The notes under the pieces are model-generated. The model ran no database searches. It was not told where the DNA came from and saw only the letters and a list, made by a program, of their open reading frames with translations. The position numbers and the translations under genes were made by a program. Source: Prevotellaceae bacterium (GTDB lineage Bacteria > Bacteroidota > Bacteroidia > Bacteroidales > Bacteroidaceae). From it: a stretch of DNA of 15,301 bases. This document shows, piece by piece, positions 13,879 to 15,301 of the stretch (the first letter of the stretch is position 1; each line of letters begins with the position of its first letter). The DNA lies in assembly GCA_021153165.1 (NCBI GenBank), contig JAGKTZ010000044.1:1-15301 (forward strand), in the 5' to 3' direction.

Positions 13879-14051
13879 ATAAAAACTAGTTTACATATTT
13901 GTTAAATGACAAAGCAGATTAGATATATCACAATAATGATTTATAAGAATACTTTACCCTTAGACACTTTTATCTTGCTAAAAAATTATTATACAATATT
14001 TTTAGATATAATATTCCTACAACATATCACTACATATTTTTCTTAATATTT
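13879..14051. other. AT-rich spacer with nothing identifiable
   Basis: Between the terminator and the stop of the AT-rich gene there is very AT-rich sequence with no ORF, promoter pair or hairpin I can support. It marks the change in base composition between the housekeeping genes and the right end. Confidence 0.6.
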
Positions 14052-15188
14052 CTATCTATATTCCCCTGTCATACCTATAATCGCAAAACTCTCAGTCCAA
14101 AAACTTGGTACTGTTTTCTGAATTTCGCTCACTATTCTATACTCTGGGGAAAGATTTGACCACCTCCAGTTTTCAATTTCTGCTCCTACTAAATATTTTG
14201 CAAAAAGTTCAAAGTCTATTGTATAACTATTTTTAAATTCAGAATCTGTAGAATAAGTTATGCTATACTTGTTACTATATGGACTTGTGGCTTCTGTATA
14301 TGTTTTTACCTCACCTTGCTTGACTGGGTTATCTGATGTTAAACTAAATCCCCAATACTCAATATCAGAGACTGTTTTAAATAAAGCTTTTTTATCGGAC
14401 AAACGAATGTATTTATAATCAGTAAGGTTTGATTTGGATTTTGGGGCTATTGTTAAAATTCTATCAACATTATAATTTTCTGTATATGAAGAATTAGAAG
14501 AACTGCCGACTCCTATTCCTAAATTTCCTATACCAATAGCACCTCCCACATTAGAACTATTTCCTTTTGTTACAACATAATTTTTATTATCAAAATATGA
14601 TTTAGAAGTAAAATCATTAAATCTTCTAAAAGTACTAGCTCTATCTACATAAACTGGAGTATCTGTTTTATTATGCAAAGTTATAGAATATCCAATTTTT
14701 ACTTTCCAACCACCATCATAGTACTCAACAGCTTCTGGTACTATAAGGACTAAGATTTCTTTTGTTGAAATTACAGAGGCCTCTGTAAAACACATTATAG
14801 GGAAAAATGATTTCGATTTTTTATTTGTCTTCTTTACATTGAGGGTTGGTAAGATTGAATATTTTGATTTATATTCTTCATTATCTTCTACTGGCTCTGC
14901 TTTGATTGTTTTATTTGAATGGGATTTGTCTACATTTGATGATTTCACGTCTTTTGTATCATTAAATGTTTCACTATCGCCATTTTCATAATTAATTGCT
15001 AATACTTTATCAATACTAAGTGAATATATTGGTCCATCGAGATTAGAATGTTTTTTGTATTTTATTTCCGAAGAATTAATTTCCAAAACTTTGCTTAGTA
15101 TAGTTGAATTATCACTTAATACAATAACATCTTGTGCAAAAGAAAATTTCGCCAAGAAAATAAATAATAATATAGTTAAATTTTTCAT
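14052..15188 (-). CDS. Secreted Bacteroidetes-specific protein of unknown function
   Basis: From the ATG at 15188 the protein has 378 residues. It starts with a signal peptide (MKNLTILLFIFLAKFSFAQ, cleavage likely after AQ), so it is exported. Residues about 20-70 (DVIVLSDNSTILSKVLEI, EIKYKKHSNLDGPIYSLS, INYENGD) match a beta-rich segment common in exported Bacteroidetes proteins of unknown role. A Lys/Ser-rich linker follows to about 125. The rest looks beta-rich, with a Gly/Ser stretch GGAIGIGNLGIGVGSSSNSS at about 215-234. There is no catalytic motif. Codon use is clearly AT-rich compared with every other gene here, suggesting a recently acquired or fast-evolving gene. The frame extends 22 codons further upstream, but the signal peptide fixes the start. 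Confidence 0.72.
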   Translation of the reverse strand: MKNLTILLFIFLAKFSFAQDVIVLSDNSTILSKVLEINSSEIKYKKHSNLDGPIYSLSIDKVLAINYENGDSETFNDTKDVKSSNVDKSHSNKTIKAEPVEDNEEYKSKYSILPTLNVKKTNKKSKSFFPIMCFTEASVISTKEILVLIVPEAVEYYDGGWKVKIGYSITLHNKTDTPVYVDRASTFRRFNDFTSKSYFDNKNYVVTKGNSSNVGGAIGIGNLGIGVGSSSNSSYTENYNVDRILTIAPKSKSNLTDYKYIRLSDKKALFKTVSDIEYWGFSLTSDNPVKQGEVKTYTEATSPYSNKYSITYSTDSEFKNSYTIDFELFAKYLVGAEIENWRWSNLSPEYRIVSEIQKTVPSFWTESFAIIGMTGEYR

Positions 15189-15301
15189 TTTCTTATAATA
15201 GTTACCCGTTGGCGGAATTAATTTAAGTTGATAAATATGAGTAAAAAGTTGCACATATCGCTGATTTTTAGTAACTTAGTGGTGTTCAAAACATTAAGTC
15301 C

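Overview
The window looks like a Bacteroidales chromosome, probably from the Prevotella/Bacteroides side. The -33 TTTG / -7 TAnnTTTG promoters, the lack of clear Shine-Dalgarno sites, a DUF4290 gene beside murA, and the order DUF4290-murA-rimM-dxr-rseP all point that way. I cannot name a species. Base composition is moderate over the housekeeping genes. It becomes strongly AT-rich in the last gene, after about 13880.

Left end (1-957). This stretch has no intact protein gene but is not empty. At the very edge a minus-strand promoter fires leftwards into what looks like an rRNA-operon leader, so the window may begin where an assembly broke at an rRNA operon. To its right are two short minus-strand units, each with a Bacteroidetes promoter and an intrinsic terminator (about 868-783 and 651-575). 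Their promoters are copies of one another although the transcribed parts differ. A third, weaker unit lies at about 247-147. A perfect 19-bp palindrome at 483-527 shares its core with the intergenic region near 8490-8562. At 958-1267 lies a broken relic of a Mu-like phage virion-morphogenesis gene.

Main block (1253-7336). A minus-strand run tsaB, DUF4290, murA, rimM, dxr, rseP is tightly packed: murA/rimM overlap by ATGA, and rimM/dxr overlap or nearly touch. It ends in a strong terminator at 1253-1287. It combines tRNA t6A modification (TsaB), the first committed step of peptidoglycan synthesis (MurA), 16S maturation (RimM), the MEP isoprenoid pathway (Dxr) and intramembrane proteolysis (RseP). 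MurA carries Asp in place of the fosfomycin-target Cys.

Middle and right (7333-13878). A membrane-anchored helix-hairpin-helix (ComEA-like) protein is divergent from tsaB and may be translated from a leaderless mRNA. It converges on a two-gene minus-strand operon, an MltF-like lytic transglycosylase lipoprotein followed by a large nuclease-helicase, across a bidirectional terminator. A small Dabb-domain gene follows on the plus strand with its own strong terminator.

Right end (13879-15301). An AT-rich secreted protein of a lineage-specific Bacteroidetes type lies on the minus strand. A weak plus-strand promoter-like site points out of the window.
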